The position numbers were made by a program, and so were the translations under genes. The notes beneath the pieces were generated by a model. That model saw nothing but the letters and a program-made list of their open reading frames with translations. It was not told the origin of the DNA and did not search any database. This document shows, in pieces, positions 48,819 to 58,484 of a stretch of 64,000 nucleotides of DNA; within the stretch, counting starts at the first letter, position 1, and each line of letters starts with the position of its first letter. Source of the DNA: Actinoalloteichus fjordicus (GTDB lineage: Bacteria; Actinomycetota; Actinomycetes; Mycobacteriales; Pseudonocardiaceae); NCBI RefSeq assembly GCF_001941625.1, contig NZ_CP016076.1:4738249-4802248 (forward strand), given 5' to 3'.

Positions 48819-50384
48819 GTGGATCAGGAAGGGCGGCTGGTCGCGGGACGCTACCGCCTGCTGGACCGTATCGGCAGCGGTGCGATGGGCGTCGTCTGGA
48901 AGGCACAGGACGAGCGGCTCGGTCGCGTCGTGGCGGTCAAGCAGCTTCTCCTGTCGCCCGGCCTGGAGGAGTCCGCTGCCGAGGAGGCTCGGGAACGGGC
49001 CTTCCGCGAGGGGCGGATCGCCGCTCGGCTCCAGCATCCCCATGCGATCTCGGTCTACGACGTCGTCGAGCACGACGAGCAGCCGTGCCTCGTCATGGAG
49101 TACATGGCCTCGCGCAACCTCTCGGCCACCATGGCCGCCGAAGGCCCGATGGACATCCGGGAGGTCGCCAGGATCGGCACCCAGGTCGCCTCGGCGCTGC
49201 ACGCCGCACACGTCGCGGGCGTCGTGCACCGGGACGTCAAGCCGGGGAACGTGCTGCTGGGCGAGGACGGCATCGTGAAGATCGTCGACTTCGGGATCTC
49301 GCGCGCGGCCGGTGACGTCACCGTCACCAAGACGGGGATGCTCGCGGGCACCCCCGCGTATCTGGCGCCCGAAGTGGCCAAGGGACGTCCGTCGCTGCCC
49401 GCCTCCGACGTCTTCTCGCTCGGCTCCACGCTCTACGCGGCGATCGAGGGGTTGCCGCCCTTCGGCACCAGTGACAACGGCCTGGCCATCCTGCACGCCG
49501 TCGCGGCGGGCGACTTCAAGCCGCCGGAGCGGGCAGGCGAACTGACCCCGGTGCTGATGCACATGCTGGCGGCCGATCCCGAACAGCGGATCACCATGCC
49601 CGAGACGCAGCGTGTCCTCGCCGAGGTGGCGGGCGGCGGCACCGCGACCGGGCTGACGCCGCTGCACGACTCCGGCGACGGTGGGCACACCGTCTTGGCC
49701 CCCACCGGGCCGACCACCCCGCCCGGAGCGCAGGCGACCACCATCGCCGCCGGGTCCGCCGCAGGTGCCCAGGCAGGCGCGACACGGCTCGACGCCCGCC
49801 CCGCCCGCACCCACGCCGGTCAGTCTCCGCCCGGCCACACCCACCCCGGCTACGCAGAGCCCGGCGAGGTCCGACCGGGAGCGGCCCGGCCGTCGAGGCG
49901 TACCCCGCCCCCGCCGCCGGAGCCCTTCTGGCGCAAGCCCGCCGTGCTGGCAGGCGGCGGCGTGCTCGCGGTCGCGGCGGTCGTGCTCGTCATCAGCACG
50001 CTGCTCTCCGGGAACGACGCCGACGATGCCCGGGTGCCGTCGGGTTCAGATCCGGATCAGACCACGGAGCAGCACACACCCACCAACACCACCGAGTCCA
50101 GCACCCCGATCGACGAGGGCGCCGATCCGGGCGGTGCTGATCCGGGGTATCAGCCCGCCCCACCGCCGCAGAACGGCCGGCCCGACGGGAGTGACGCCAC
50201 GACCGTCCCGGAGCCGCCCCCGTCTGAGCCCACCGAGCCGCCGGAGACCACCACGCCCGCCGCCCCGACCCCGTCGCCCACCGAGGCCCCCGCTCCGACT
50301 GACGACACCCCACCAGGCGGCGGAGACGACGGTGGTGGCGACGACGGCCAGGACCCGCCGCCGGACGAGGAGACCAGCGGCTGA
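48819..50384 (+). CDS. PknB-type membrane serine/threonine protein kinase
   Basis: From GTG 48819, with GGAGG five bases upstream, the protein has 521 residues. The kinase domain (about 10-265) has the G-loop GSGAMGVVWKA, VVAVKQLLL (catalytic Lys), HRDVKPGNVLL (catalytic loop), DFGISR and GTPAYLAPEV. A Pro/Ala-rich juxtamembrane segment leads to one membrane helix (KPAVLAGGGVLAVAAVVLVISTLLSG, near residues 370-395). The external part is a disordered Pro/Thr/Asp/Gly tail without PASTA repeats. Probably a surface-sensing kinase; an in-frame GTG at 48789 would add ten residues. Confidence 0.92.
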   Translation: MDQEGRLVAGRYRLLDRIGSGAMGVVWKAQDERLGRVVAVKQLLLSPGLEESAAEEARERAFREGRIAARLQHPHAISVYDVVEHDEQPCLVMEYMASRNLSATMAAEGPMDIREVARIGTQVASALHAAHVAGVVHRDVKPGNVLLGEDGIVKIVDFGISRAAGDVTVTKTGMLAGTPAYLAPEVAKGRPSLPASDVFSLGSTLYAAIEGLPPFGTSDNGLAILHAVAAGDFKPPERAGELTPVLMHMLAADPEQRITMPETQRVLAEVAGGGTATGLTPLHDSGDGGHTVLAPTGPTTPPGAQATTIAAGSAAGAQAGATRLDARPARTHAGQSPPGHTHPGYAEPGEVRPGAARPSRRTPPPPPEPFWRKPAVLAGGGVLAVAAVVLVISTLLSGNDADDARVPSGSDPDQTTEQHTPTNTTESSTPIDEGADPGGADPGYQPAPPPQNGRPDGSDATTVPEPPPSEPTEPPETTTPAAPTPSPTEAPAPTDDTPPGGGDDGGGDDGQDPPPDEETSG

Positions 50385-50457
50385 GGCAGGCCGATCGGGG
50401 CAGGCGCCGATCCGTCCCGGACGTCCGTCGCGACGCTCGGGCCGGGATGCGGGCAGA

Positions 50458-50473
50458 CCCCGCCTGGGCGGGG
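50458..50473. terminator. GC-rich hairpin after the kinase gene
   Basis: CCCCGC-CTGG-GCGGGG (50458-50473) forms a compact 6-bp stem with a tetraloop, 74 bases past the kinase stop. No other hairpin nearby is as strong. Confidence 0.5.
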
Positions 50474-52199
50474 GATCGCAGTCGCGCGCTCGTCCGTCGG
50501 CCGGACCGCCGACCGGAGCGTCATCCGTCGTTGCGGCCCGGCAGGGCGGCCTGCGGCGAGCACACTGCGGCGAGACCTGCGGCGGCCTGATCGCCTGAGC
50601 ACGTCACCGCCGAGTTGGCAGGCGGACGGCACCGACGCGGATCTCGGGCGGGTTCGGCCCACCTCCTCCTTCGTCTGCCACGCCGGCGCCTGGTATCGCC
50701 GCCGAGGCATCGCAGGACGACGGCTGAACGACCGGCAGCGGGCGTCCGCGTCGACGACGCCGGGTTGATTCGAGCCTGCCGACGACACGAATGACCGAGG
50801 CGCGAAATCGACGCGGCGAACCGACAGTGAACAGTGGCTCGCCGAGATTCCCGTCGGCAGTCGGAGCGACCTTTCGCTCCACTCCGCCTGCACCCTGGAA
50901 ATGCATACGCACCGTGCAATTCCGGTGACCGGACCTTCGGTGACCGGGCGCCTCCGTCGCGTTCCCCAAGCACCGAACCGGGTATCTCCATTCCCGTCGC
51001 CCGATCCGCTATTTCCCCGGATCACCCCCGGTCCAGCGGGGCCGTGTATCTACTTTTTCGGCGGGGACCGAATCGGTTATGCCGCCAGCCCGAGTGACCA
51101 CCCGGCCCCGATATCCGCACGCAGCCGGAACACGCACGGTGACGACATCGACCACCCGTCGCCAGCCGCCACGCACTGGACCCGACACCGCCGTTCGGCG
51201 CAAGCCCCGTGAGGCTCGCGCAATCCGATTCAGCCGAATGGGTGAAGTTGGTTGTCACGCTCCGCAATAGTCTCGGGCGTCTCGCACCCGGTGGCACCAC
51301 ATGAATGTGACGTCGATCGCCTGCGCGTACTGAATCGACTCACCTCCGACGCCATTCACCTCGATACGACAGCGTCGACCGGACGCGGGACTTCGATCCG
51401 AGCCCGGCCTGGCGGTGATCAAATCGACGCCGAGGACACGTCGAGGACCGAAGACGAACACTCCGTGGGCAGTCGGAGATATCTGTGGCAGTATCAAGCG
51501 CGCTCGACGCGGCTGACCCGAGGGCAGTGCACGGCACTGGGCGATCGCCGCTGGTCAGCATGGTAGGAGCGGCGTTGTCGACGCGGGAGGGAGATCCGCC
51601 GATCATTGACCGAACCGGCGGCACGGCAATGCCGATCCTGCCCGCTCCCTATCGCCCCCGACCTGCGCGGCACTTCGCATCGACCGCCGCCGTGATGCTG
51701 GTGAGATCCGAGAGAACACTCGACCGAGAATGGAACACGGCCGATGACCCGGAAGCTCGACGGCACCGAGCCTGCCAATTCTCCGACCGAGGACGACGGC
51801 CGGAATCAGGCCGCACGCCGACGCCTACAACCGGCGGAACTAGTGATCGATCTCGGCGTCGTCGCAGGACAACGGCCCGGCCGCGCGTCGATGCAGTCGG
51901 CGACGACGGCACAGCGACCCGCGCGGCCGACGCGCGAACTCCGCACGGTCTGCGGCACCGGTCCCGGCTGCCCCGTCCCGGGAGCGATATCCGGGGTGGA
52001 GCGATCGAATACTCGGGCCCCGAGTCTCGGCGCTTCCACTTCAGTGCGGCGACGACTCGGTCGACTGCCACAACGAGTGGCAAACCTCGCGGGCGTACAT
52101 TCGACGGGCTCCGATCAGCGGCCTCGGAAGGTGCTGCCACACCGCAGCCTTGCCCGACCTGTGATACGTGCAACAATCAACGGGCGCACCCCCTGGGCA
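50474..52199. other. 1.7-kb region without a convincing gene
   Basis: Open frames exist on both strands, but all are rich in Arg/Pro/Ser/Thr, overlap each other and lack good ribosome-binding sites or family motifs. Between about 50900 and 52240 the DNA is A/T-richer than nearby genes. Possible contents are decayed genes, an untranslated RNA, or a long regulatory region for the conservon downstream. Confidence 0.45.
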
Positions 52200-52227
52200 T
52201 TGACACCAATGTGCGGCTGTGTAGGGT
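52200..52227 (+). promoter_or_regulatory. Sigma-70-like promoter ahead of the conservon
   Basis: TTGACA (52200-52205), a 16-base spacer and TAGGGT (52222-52227) match the principal actinomycete sigma-factor consensus (TTGACA / TAGRRT). Transcription would start near 52234, giving a leader of about 180 bases before the sensor-kinase ATG. Confidence 0.5.
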
Positions 52228-52243
52228 CCCAGAGGAGCTGATC

Positions 52244-52291
52244 ATGAAACAGGAGAAGACCAGCAAGAACTCGCGGATGCCGCCGGCATGA
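52244..52291 (+). CDS. Possible 15-residue leader peptide
   Basis: ATG 52244 to TGA 52291 encodes MKQEKTSKNSRMPPA, preceded by GAGGAG at 52232-52237. It lies in the presumed 5-prime leader of the conservon transcript. Its Lys/Ser/Asn codons are unusual for this genome. If transcription starts at the promoter above, part of the ribosome-binding site would be lost, so translation is uncertain. Confidence 0.25.
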   Translation: MKQEKTSKNSRMPPA

Positions 52292-52413
52292 CGCAGGGAG
52301 GCGCACCAATCCCATAAGTCGTCATCGATCGAAGCGCAATCGTGCAGCCGGGTGAATATCCGGCGGGCTCGATGGCGCGGTCCGTTCCCATCCGCCCCGT
52401 TCACGAGGATCTC

Positions 52414-53712
52414 ATGGAACAACAAGTGCTGTTGACCATCGCGTTGTGGTGCTTAGTCGTCGGCGCGCTCGCGCTGGTGATCCTGCTGGTCCGCCAGCAG
52501 CAGATCTCCACGCAACTGCGCGCACGCAACACCGCTCTGGAGGACGATCTGCGGGCGCGCGACGAGGAGGCCCGACACCTCGTCTCCGCTCGGCTGCCCG
52601 CGCTGGTGGACGCGCTGAGCCACATGGCCGCCGACGTGCCGGGCCCCCTGCACCCGCACCTCGCGAACACGCCGTACGGACAGAACCTTCAGCTCGTGGT
52701 GGCCCTGGTCACCGAGTCCGTCGAGAAGGCGATGAGCCGGGTCGACCAGTCGGCCAGGACCACGCTGAAGGCCATGATGCGCACGGTCCAGAGCCTGGCC
52801 AACGAGCAGCAGCTCGCGATCTCCACCATGCAGGACCGCCACGACGACCCCGACGTCCTCGAGGACCTGCTGCGGATCGACCACGCGAACTCCCAGCTGG
52901 GCCGCCGGGTCCAGGCCACCGCCGTGCTGTGCGGCTCCTGGCCGGGACAGCAGCGCTCCGCGTCCTCCCTGACCGACATCGTGCGCGGTGCGACGTCGCG
53001 GATCAGGGACTACCGCCGGGTCGACGTGCACGCCCAGATCGACAACGCGGTCATCAGCCGCGCCGTGGAGCCGGTGGTCCTCACGCTGGCGGAGATCCTG
53101 GACAACGCCGCTCGACACTCGCAGCCCAACACCTCCGTCGAGGTCAACTTCCGACACGCCCACAACGGCACCGCGATCGTGATCGACGACGCGGGCGTCG
53201 GCATGAACGCCGAGGAGATCCGGCGGGCCGCAGGCCTGCTGGCGGGCCGAGAGGTGGCCGACATCAACCGACTCGGCGACCCGCCGCAGATCGGCTTCGC
53301 CGTGATCGGCGTACTCGCCGCCCGGTACGGATTCACCGTCTCGGTCGACACGACCTCCCCCTTCGGCGGCGTTCGCGCCGTCGTCTTCCTCCCCACCGCG
53401 CTGCTCACCCGGATCGCACCGCCCGCTCCCGCACGGCAGGAGCCTGCGCCGACACCCGTCGTGACACAGGCTCCCTCGCTCACCACCCCGTCGCACACCC
53501 CCGCGTCGACCGCGGGCGGACTGCCCAAGCGCCGTCGGCACGCACCACGCACCGGCGTCCGTCCGCCCGCCACCGAGCAGACCCTGCCGCCGTCCGCACC
53601 GTCGGCTCGCCCGGCGAGCGAGACCGCGGCGGGCATGGGCGCGTGGCAACGCGGCACCCGGTCCGGCCGTGACACCGAATCGTCTGACAGTGAAGGGAAC
53701 CCCCAGGCATGA
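52414..53712 (+). CDS. Conservon sensor histidine-kinase-like protein (CvnA type)
   Basis: From ATG 52414 (GAGGA upstream) the protein has 432 residues. One N-terminal membrane helix (VLLTIALWCLVVGALALVILLV) is followed by a coiled-coil helix (QQQISTQLRARNTALEDDLRARDEEA), a dimerisation-like helical region, and a HATPase domain (about 215-345) with LTLAEILDNAARHSQ, VIDDAGVGMNAEEI and GFAVIGVLAARYGFTVSV. A Pro/Ala/Thr-rich tail ends it. I see no clear phospho-acceptor His box, as is typical of CvnA-like proteins. It leads the operon and overlaps the roadblock gene by four bases. Confidence 0.88.
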   Translation: MEQQVLLTIALWCLVVGALALVILLVRQQQISTQLRARNTALEDDLRARDEEARHLVSARLPALVDALSHMAADVPGPLHPHLANTPYGQNLQLVVALVTESVEKAMSRVDQSARTTLKAMMRTVQSLANEQQLAISTMQDRHDDPDVLEDLLRIDHANSQLGRRVQATAVLCGSWPGQQRSASSLTDIVRGATSRIRDYRRVDVHAQIDNAVISRAVEPVVLTLAEILDNAARHSQPNTSVEVNFRHAHNGTAIVIDDAGVGMNAEEIRRAAGLLAGREVADINRLGDPPQIGFAVIGVLAARYGFTVSVDTTSPFGGVRAVVFLPTALLTRIAPPAPARQEPAPTPVVTQAPSLTTPSHTPASTAGGLPKRRRHAPRTGVRPPATEQTLPPSAPSARPASETAAGMGAWQRGTRSGRDTESSDSEGNPQA

Positions 53713-54122
53713 CCGACCCCGTGCAGAACAAGCTGGGCTGGATGCTCGACGATGCGCTGAGAGTCCCGGAGACCCGTCACGCGATCCTCCTCTCGGCGGA
53801 CGGCCTGCTCATGGCCCACTCGGAGCGCATCGATCGCGACGATGCCGAGCGTCACGCGGCCGGGATGTCCGGTCTGCAGGCGCTGGCCCGCAGCACCGCG
53901 GAGTTCTGCGGCGACCCGAACACGCCGTGGCAGCAGACGGTGAACGAGTTCCAACACGGCTACGTGTTCCTCGTCGCCGCGGGCCCGAGGGCCTACCTCG
54001 CGGTGTCGACCACCGAGAAGGTCGACATGGAGACGGTGTCCTTCCGCCTTCAGGAGCTGGTGCAGCGGCTGGGCAAGGAGTTGACCAGCCCGCAGCGGTC
54101 CGATTCAGGAAGTCCGGTGTGA
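53709..54122 (+). CDS. Roadblock/LC7-domain protein (CvnB type)
   Basis: The 137-residue roadblock protein has LGWMLDDALRVPETRHAILLSADGLLMAHSERIDRDDAERHAAGMSGLQALARSTAEF and GYVFLVAAGPRAYLAVSTTEKVDMETVSFRLQELVQRLG. It is expected to act as a regulator of the small GTPase-like protein in the same operon. It overlaps CvnA and the DUF742 gene by four bases each. Confidence 0.92.
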   Translation: MTDPVQNKLGWMLDDALRVPETRHAILLSADGLLMAHSERIDRDDAERHAAGMSGLQALARSTAEFCGDPNTPWQQTVNEFQHGYVFLVAAGPRAYLAVSTTEKVDMETVSFRLQELVQRLGKELTSPQRSDSGSPV

Positions 54123-54472
54123 ACCCGCCCCGCAACGAGCGGGCGCTGGTCCGGCCCCATGTGGTGACCGGTGGTCGAGCGCACCCGACTCGAAACACGT
54201 TCGGACTGATCACGCTGGTGAGCGCGGCTCGGGACCAGTTGACCGGACTCAGCCCCGAGAAGCGCCGCCTGATGGAGCTGTGTCGGGGCGGCTCGCTGTC
54301 GGTCGCCGAGATCGCCGGTCACCTCGAGCTCCCCGTCAGCGTCACGAAGGTCCTGCTCAGCGATCTGGTCGACAGCGGCCACATCCAGACGACGGCGCCC
54401 GTCCCGACGACCGATCTGCCCAGCATGAAGCTCCTTCAGGAGGTGCTTGATGGACTCCGCGCTCGCCTCTGA
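54119..54472 (+). CDS. DUF742 protein (CvnC type)
   Basis: The 117-residue protein carries the DUF742 signatures RPHVVTGGRAHPTRNTFGLITLVSA, LSPEKRRLMELCRGGSLSVAEIAGHLELPVSVTKVLLSDLVDSGHI. The second half is a winged-helix-like module. GTG 54119 overlaps the roadblock stop (GTGA). The 3-prime end overlaps the next gene by 23 bases. Confidence 0.92.
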   Translation: MNPPRNERALVRPHVVTGGRAHPTRNTFGLITLVSAARDQLTGLSPEKRRLMELCRGGSLSVAEIAGHLELPVSVTKVLLSDLVDSGHIQTTAPVPTTDLPSMKLLQEVLDGLRARL

Positions 54473-55049
54473 TCGCGTCTATCTGCGCGAGACCGTGCGG
54501 ACCGCGGTCAAGCTGCTGATCGTGGGCCACTTCGCAGTCGGCAAGACGACGTTCGTCGGCACGTTGTCCGAGATCCGCCCGCTGCGGACCGAGGAGACGA
54601 TGACGCAGGCGGGCGCGCTGGTCGACGACCTCGCCGGGGTGCAGCAGAAGAAGACCACCACGGTCGCGATGGACTTCGGCAGGCTGACGCTCAACGAACA
54701 GCTTGTGTTGTACCTGTTCGGCGCGCCCGGCCAGCAGCGTTTCACCCCGATGTGGGAGGACCTCGCCTCCGGTGCGCTCGGCGCGCTCGTCCTCGTCGAC
54801 ACCCGCCGACTCGAACACTCCTTCGAGGTCATGGGCCTGCTGGAGGAGCAGGGTCTGCGCTACGCGGTCGCCGTCAACCACTTCGACGACGCGTCCTCCC
54901 ATTCGGAGGAGGAACTGCGTGAGGCGCTGGACCTGCTGCCGTCCACTCCCCTCGTCATGTGCGACGCCCGCGATCCGGCGTCCTCCACCAGAGCACTGAT
55001 CACCCTCGTCGAGTATCTCCTCGCCAGTACTGCCCAGGAGCAAGAGTGA
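54450..55049 (+). CDS. Small GTPase-like ATP/GTP-binding protein (CvnD type)
   Basis: The 199-residue P-loop protein has LLIVGHFAVGKTTFVGTLSE (Walker A), LFGAPGQQRFTPMW (switch II-like DxxGQ region), ALVLVDTRRLEHSFEVM and VAVNHFDDA in place of NKxD. This is the conservon Ras-like module that works with CvnA-C at the membrane. AGGAGG stands six bases before ATG 54450. It overlaps the first P450 gene by four bases (GTGA). Confidence 0.92.
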   Translation: MDSALASDRVYLRETVRTAVKLLIVGHFAVGKTTFVGTLSEIRPLRTEETMTQAGALVDDLAGVQQKKTTTVAMDFGRLTLNEQLVLYLFGAPGQQRFTPMWEDLASGALGALVLVDTRRLEHSFEVMGLLEEQGLRYAVAVNHFDDASSHSEEELREALDLLPSTPLVMCDARDPASSTRALITLVEYLLASTAQEQE

Positions 55050-56437
55050 CCACACCGGACACGACCGACCTCCAGCCGCCGCCGGGCTGCCCCGCACACG
55101 GCCGGACTCAACCGGGAATGCCGCTGTACGGCGCGGATTACGCCGCGAACCCCATGCGCACCCTCGAAGCACTGCGCCGCAGCGGGCCGATCTCGCAGGT
55201 GGAGCTGGCTCCCGGCGTGTCGGCGTCGTTGGTCACCGACTACCGCATCGCGCTGGAAGTGCTGCGCGACTCCGACACGTTCCGCAAGGACGGCCGGACG
55301 TGGCAGGCGACGGCGCCCCAGGACAGCCCGATCATCGGCATGATGATGTACCGGCCCAACTGCTATCACGCGGACGGGCCTCGCCACGCCAGGCTGCGCG
55401 GCGCGATCACCGACAGCCTGGACCGGATCGAGCCGAACACCCTGCGCAACCACATCGAGCGCAGTGCCGACCGGCTCATCGACACCTTCGCCGGCGAAGG
55501 TGAGGCGGATCTGCTCAATCAGTACGCCAAGATCCTGCCGCTGATGGTCATCCAGCTCCTCATGGGCGTCCCCGAGGAGCCCGGCAGCAGGATGATCATC
55601 GCGATGACCAACGTCTTCGACGGCATCGAGCCGGAGAAGTCCAATGAGGAACTGCTGGGCATCCTCCTCGAGCTGATCGCCGCCAAGCGGGCGGAGCCCG
55701 GCCAGGACGTGACCTCGTGGCTGTTGCAGCACAGCGCACAGCTCACCGACGAGGAGATGATCCATGAGCTGGTCCTGTTGCTGGGTGCGGGCGTCGAGCC
55801 CACCCAGAACTGGATCGCCAACGCGCTGCTCCTGCTGTTGTCCGACGATCGGTTCGCGGGCGACCTCGCGGGCGGCAGCATGCCGGTGGAGGACGCCCTG
55901 ATCGAGGTCCTGTGGACGACCCCGCCGTTCTCGAACTTCTGCATGACCTACCCGACCCGGAACGTCGAGTTCAACGGAATCGTCCTGGAGCAGGACAAGC
56001 CGGTGCTGATCAGCCTCACCGCGGCCAACACCGATCCGGCGCTGGCCTCCGAGACACGCTCCGGGAACCGCGCCCATCTGGCCTTCGGCGGCGGCGCCCA
56101 CGTCTGCCCGGCACAGTCCCCGGCGCGACTGATCACCTCGGTGGCCATCGAGAAGCTGCTCGACCGGCTGCCCGACCTCGAACTGGCCGTCCCGGCCGAT
56201 CAGTTGGCGTGGCGGCCGGGACCGTTCCTCCGAGCGCTGACCGCGCTCCCGCTTCGCTTCCCCTCGGTACCCGTCCGATCCGACGAGACCACTGGAGACA
56301 GCAGATGGAACGACAAGCCGGTTCCACCGTCATCGACCCCACCGGAACCGACATCCAGTCCGAAGCAGCAGCACTCCGGGCGGTCGGGGCGCCCTCGCTG
56401 GTTGAACTCCCTGGTGGGGTGGTGGCGTGGGCAGTAG
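55046..56437 (+). CDS. Conservon cytochrome P450, CYP157-like, copy A1
   Basis: The 463-residue P450-fold protein has a heme segment FGGGAHVCPAQ (Cys354) and an I-helix LLGAGVEPTQNW instead of the usual AGHETT. The K-helix has E287-V-L-W290 where other P450s have ExxR. Absence of ExxR is the known peculiarity of the CYP157 family. A Ser/Pro-rich tail ends in PRWLNSLVGWWRGQ, a probable amphipathic membrane-contact helix. The last 133 bases overlap the next P450 gene in another frame. The start is coupled to CvnD (GTGA). Confidence 0.88.
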   Translation: MTTPDTTDLQPPPGCPAHGRTQPGMPLYGADYAANPMRTLEALRRSGPISQVELAPGVSASLVTDYRIALEVLRDSDTFRKDGRTWQATAPQDSPIIGMMMYRPNCYHADGPRHARLRGAITDSLDRIEPNTLRNHIERSADRLIDTFAGEGEADLLNQYAKILPLMVIQLLMGVPEEPGSRMIIAMTNVFDGIEPEKSNEELLGILLELIAAKRAEPGQDVTSWLLQHSAQLTDEEMIHELVLLLGAGVEPTQNWIANALLLLLSDDRFAGDLAGGSMPVEDALIEVLWTTPPFSNFCMTYPTRNVEFNGIVLEQDKPVLISLTAANTDPALASETRSGNRAHLAFGGGAHVCPAQSPARLITSVAIEKLLDRLPDLELAVPADQLAWRPGPFLRALTALPLRFPSVPVRSDETTGDSRWNDKPVPPSSTPPEPTSSPKQQHSGRSGRPRWLNSLVGWWRGQ

Positions 56438-57543
56438 CGGGGCATGAGCAGATCCGGGATCTGACCACCGACTCTCGGGTCTCCCGCAACGCCAGGGCGC
56501 ACTGGCAGGCGTGGGCGGACGGGGAGATCACGCCGGACTGGCATCTGTACACGTTCGTCGCGGTGCAGAACATGATCTCCGCGTACGGTGCCGATCACAC
56601 CAGGTTACGCTCGTTGATCTCCAAGGCGTTCACGCCTAGACGGGTGGCCGCGCTCGCGCCCAGCATCGAGAAGCTCGTCTCCGGGCTGATCGACGACCTG
56701 GGCGCCGAGGGCGGGAACGGTGCCACGGTCGACCTCCGTGCCGGGCTCGCCTACCCGCTGCCCATCGCGGTGATCAGCACCATGTTCGGCGTGCCTGCGG
56801 ACTGGCGTGACGAACTGCATCACATCGTCGACGGCATCTTCGACACCACGCTGGGCCCCGACGAGGCACGGGCCAACCAGATGCAGCTCTACACGCTGCT
56901 CAACAAGCTGGTCGAGCTGAAGCAGGGCACGCCGGGCGAGGACATGACCAGCGCCCTGATCGACGCTCACGAGCAGGACGGAACCCGGCTCCAGGAGCAC
57001 GAGCTGGTCGACACCCTGCTGCTGATGCTCGGGGCGGGCCACGAGACGACCACCAATCTCCTCGACCAGGCCATGACCGCGATGCTGACCAATCCCGATC
57101 AGCTGGCCATGGTGCGCTCCGGCGCGATCACCTGGGACGACGTCATCGAGGAGGCCTTGCGGTGGAACGCGCCGATCGCGAGTCTTCCGCTGCGCTACGC
57201 GGTGGAGGACCTCGAGATCGCGGGCGTGACGATCCGCAAGGGTGACGCGATCCTGGCGTTCTTCGCAGGCGCCGGGCGGGACCCGGCGCACTACGGCGAG
57301 GACGCCGATCGGTTCGATGCCACCAGAGCCGTCAAGGATCATCTCTCCTTCGGGCACGGGGTGCACTACTGCCTCGGCGCTCCCCTGGCCCGGCTCGAGG
57401 CCAGGATCGCGCTGCCCGCCCTGTTCGACCGGTTCCCCGACATCGCCCTGGCCGGCCGGCCTGACGAGCTCAGGCCGGTGCGGTCCTTCGTCTCCAACGG
57501 TCACCTCGGCCTTCCCGCGACGCTCGTCGCCGCGAAGGGCTGA
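56305..57543 (+). CDS. Conservon cytochrome P450, CYP154-like, copy B1
   Basis: The 412-residue canonical bacterial P450 has an I-helix MLGAGHETTTNLL, K-helix E283-A-L-R286, and heme segment FGHGVHYCLGAPLARLE (Cys356). DLRAGLAYPLPIAVISTMFGVP and LPLRYAVEDLEIAGVTIRKGD are CYP154-type landmarks. It starts inside the tail of the CYP157-like gene; AGAC-AGC before ATG 56305 gives only a weak ribosome-binding site. CYP157/CYP154 pairs are known conservon members; substrates are mostly unknown. Confidence 0.9.
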   Translation: MERQAGSTVIDPTGTDIQSEAAALRAVGAPSLVELPGGVVAWAVAGHEQIRDLTTDSRVSRNARAHWQAWADGEITPDWHLYTFVAVQNMISAYGADHTRLRSLISKAFTPRRVAALAPSIEKLVSGLIDDLGAEGGNGATVDLRAGLAYPLPIAVISTMFGVPADWRDELHHIVDGIFDTTLGPDEARANQMQLYTLLNKLVELKQGTPGEDMTSALIDAHEQDGTRLQEHELVDTLLLMLGAGHETTTNLLDQAMTAMLTNPDQLAMVRSGAITWDDVIEEALRWNAPIASLPLRYAVEDLEIAGVTIRKGDAILAFFAGAGRDPAHYGEDADRFDATRAVKDHLSFGHGVHYCLGAPLARLEARIALPALFDRFPDIALAGRPDELRPVRSFVSNGHLGLPATLVAAKG

Positions 57544-58484
57544 TCCGACCCGCACTTGGAGGTTTGCGCGCGCGGCTTCCGCGCGCGACGAGAGAGACCC
57601 TGGCGCGACCGCCCGGTCGCCCCACCAGGGACTGCGTCTGCGGTGCACGAGAACGCCGCCGCCGCCATGGCAGGTCGTGCGGCGACGACACCGTGATCCG
57701 GTGTCGTCGCCACGGCAGCGGCCACCCTCGTCGGACACCGCAGGCATCCGGCTGGATGCAACGCAGTAGGAGCACCGAATCGTGATCTCACCCGAGTCAG
57801 CGGCAGGCCCGGACTCGCCACCGCGGATCCGGGTGTCTCGCCGGGAGACGCCCGTCGTCGACGCGGGGCCCCGGGGCCAATCGACGTCGGCAGCGGAGCC
57901 CGGAGCCCGCACGGCGACCGCTGCGGCGGACGGCACGGTCTCGGCGGCTGCCACGGCGTGACCCTGCACTCCGAGGCGGGAGCCGGAATCACCCCGTCTG
58001 CCGCGATCTCGAGCGGCCTCGCCGTCACCTGCCCGCCGGAGGATCTCCGCCCGGTGACGTCATCTCTCTCCACCGGGGTCGCGGATCGTCCCTTGTCCTG
58101 CTTCGGACGACGACGGTTCGGGCTCGACCCTGCGCTGAGTGCTGGCGGGACGGGGGTGGAACCCGCTCTCGGCCAGGGTCGGCGTGTCCCGGTGCCGCTT
58201 CGGCGTTCGTCGACGCAGGCGGCGGTGTCGAGCCCGTCTCGTAGTGCACCGTCGGCCCGAGCGCCGGGCGGACACCGCCGGGCCGTCCCAGTCGAGACCC
58301 AGCCACGCGATCGTCGGCCGAGCAGGCACTCAGCTGCGCCGGGCGTGTCTCACCCGACGGCGCACCGGGTCCGCCGGGCCTGCCTTCGCCGTCACGAGTC
58401 CGACGACCAGATGCCCTCGCCACCGATGACCCCGGCAGGTCTCGGCGTCGAGGGCCTGTCCCGACAGCACCATAGGAGCACCCT
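57544..58484. other. 941-base gap inside the conservon
   Basis: No supported gene. Open frames on the plus strand exist (for example GTG 57782 to 57961, and 57958 to 58488, which even overlaps the next start as GTGA), but their third positions are much less GC-biased than the real genes and they show no motif. TAGGAGCACC occurs at 57768-57777 and again before the next P450 gene (58464-58473), hinting at decayed or duplicated start regions. Confidence 0.45.
57567..57587. terminator. Strong hairpin after P450 B1
   Basis: CGCGCGCGG (57567-57575), a three-base loop and CCGCGCGCG (57579-57587) form a 9-bp stem 24 bases past the stop. A smaller one, CGACCG-CC-CGGTCG, follows near 57606. They could end or attenuate transcription between the first five-gene conservon and the later P450 genes. 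Confidence 0.55.
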
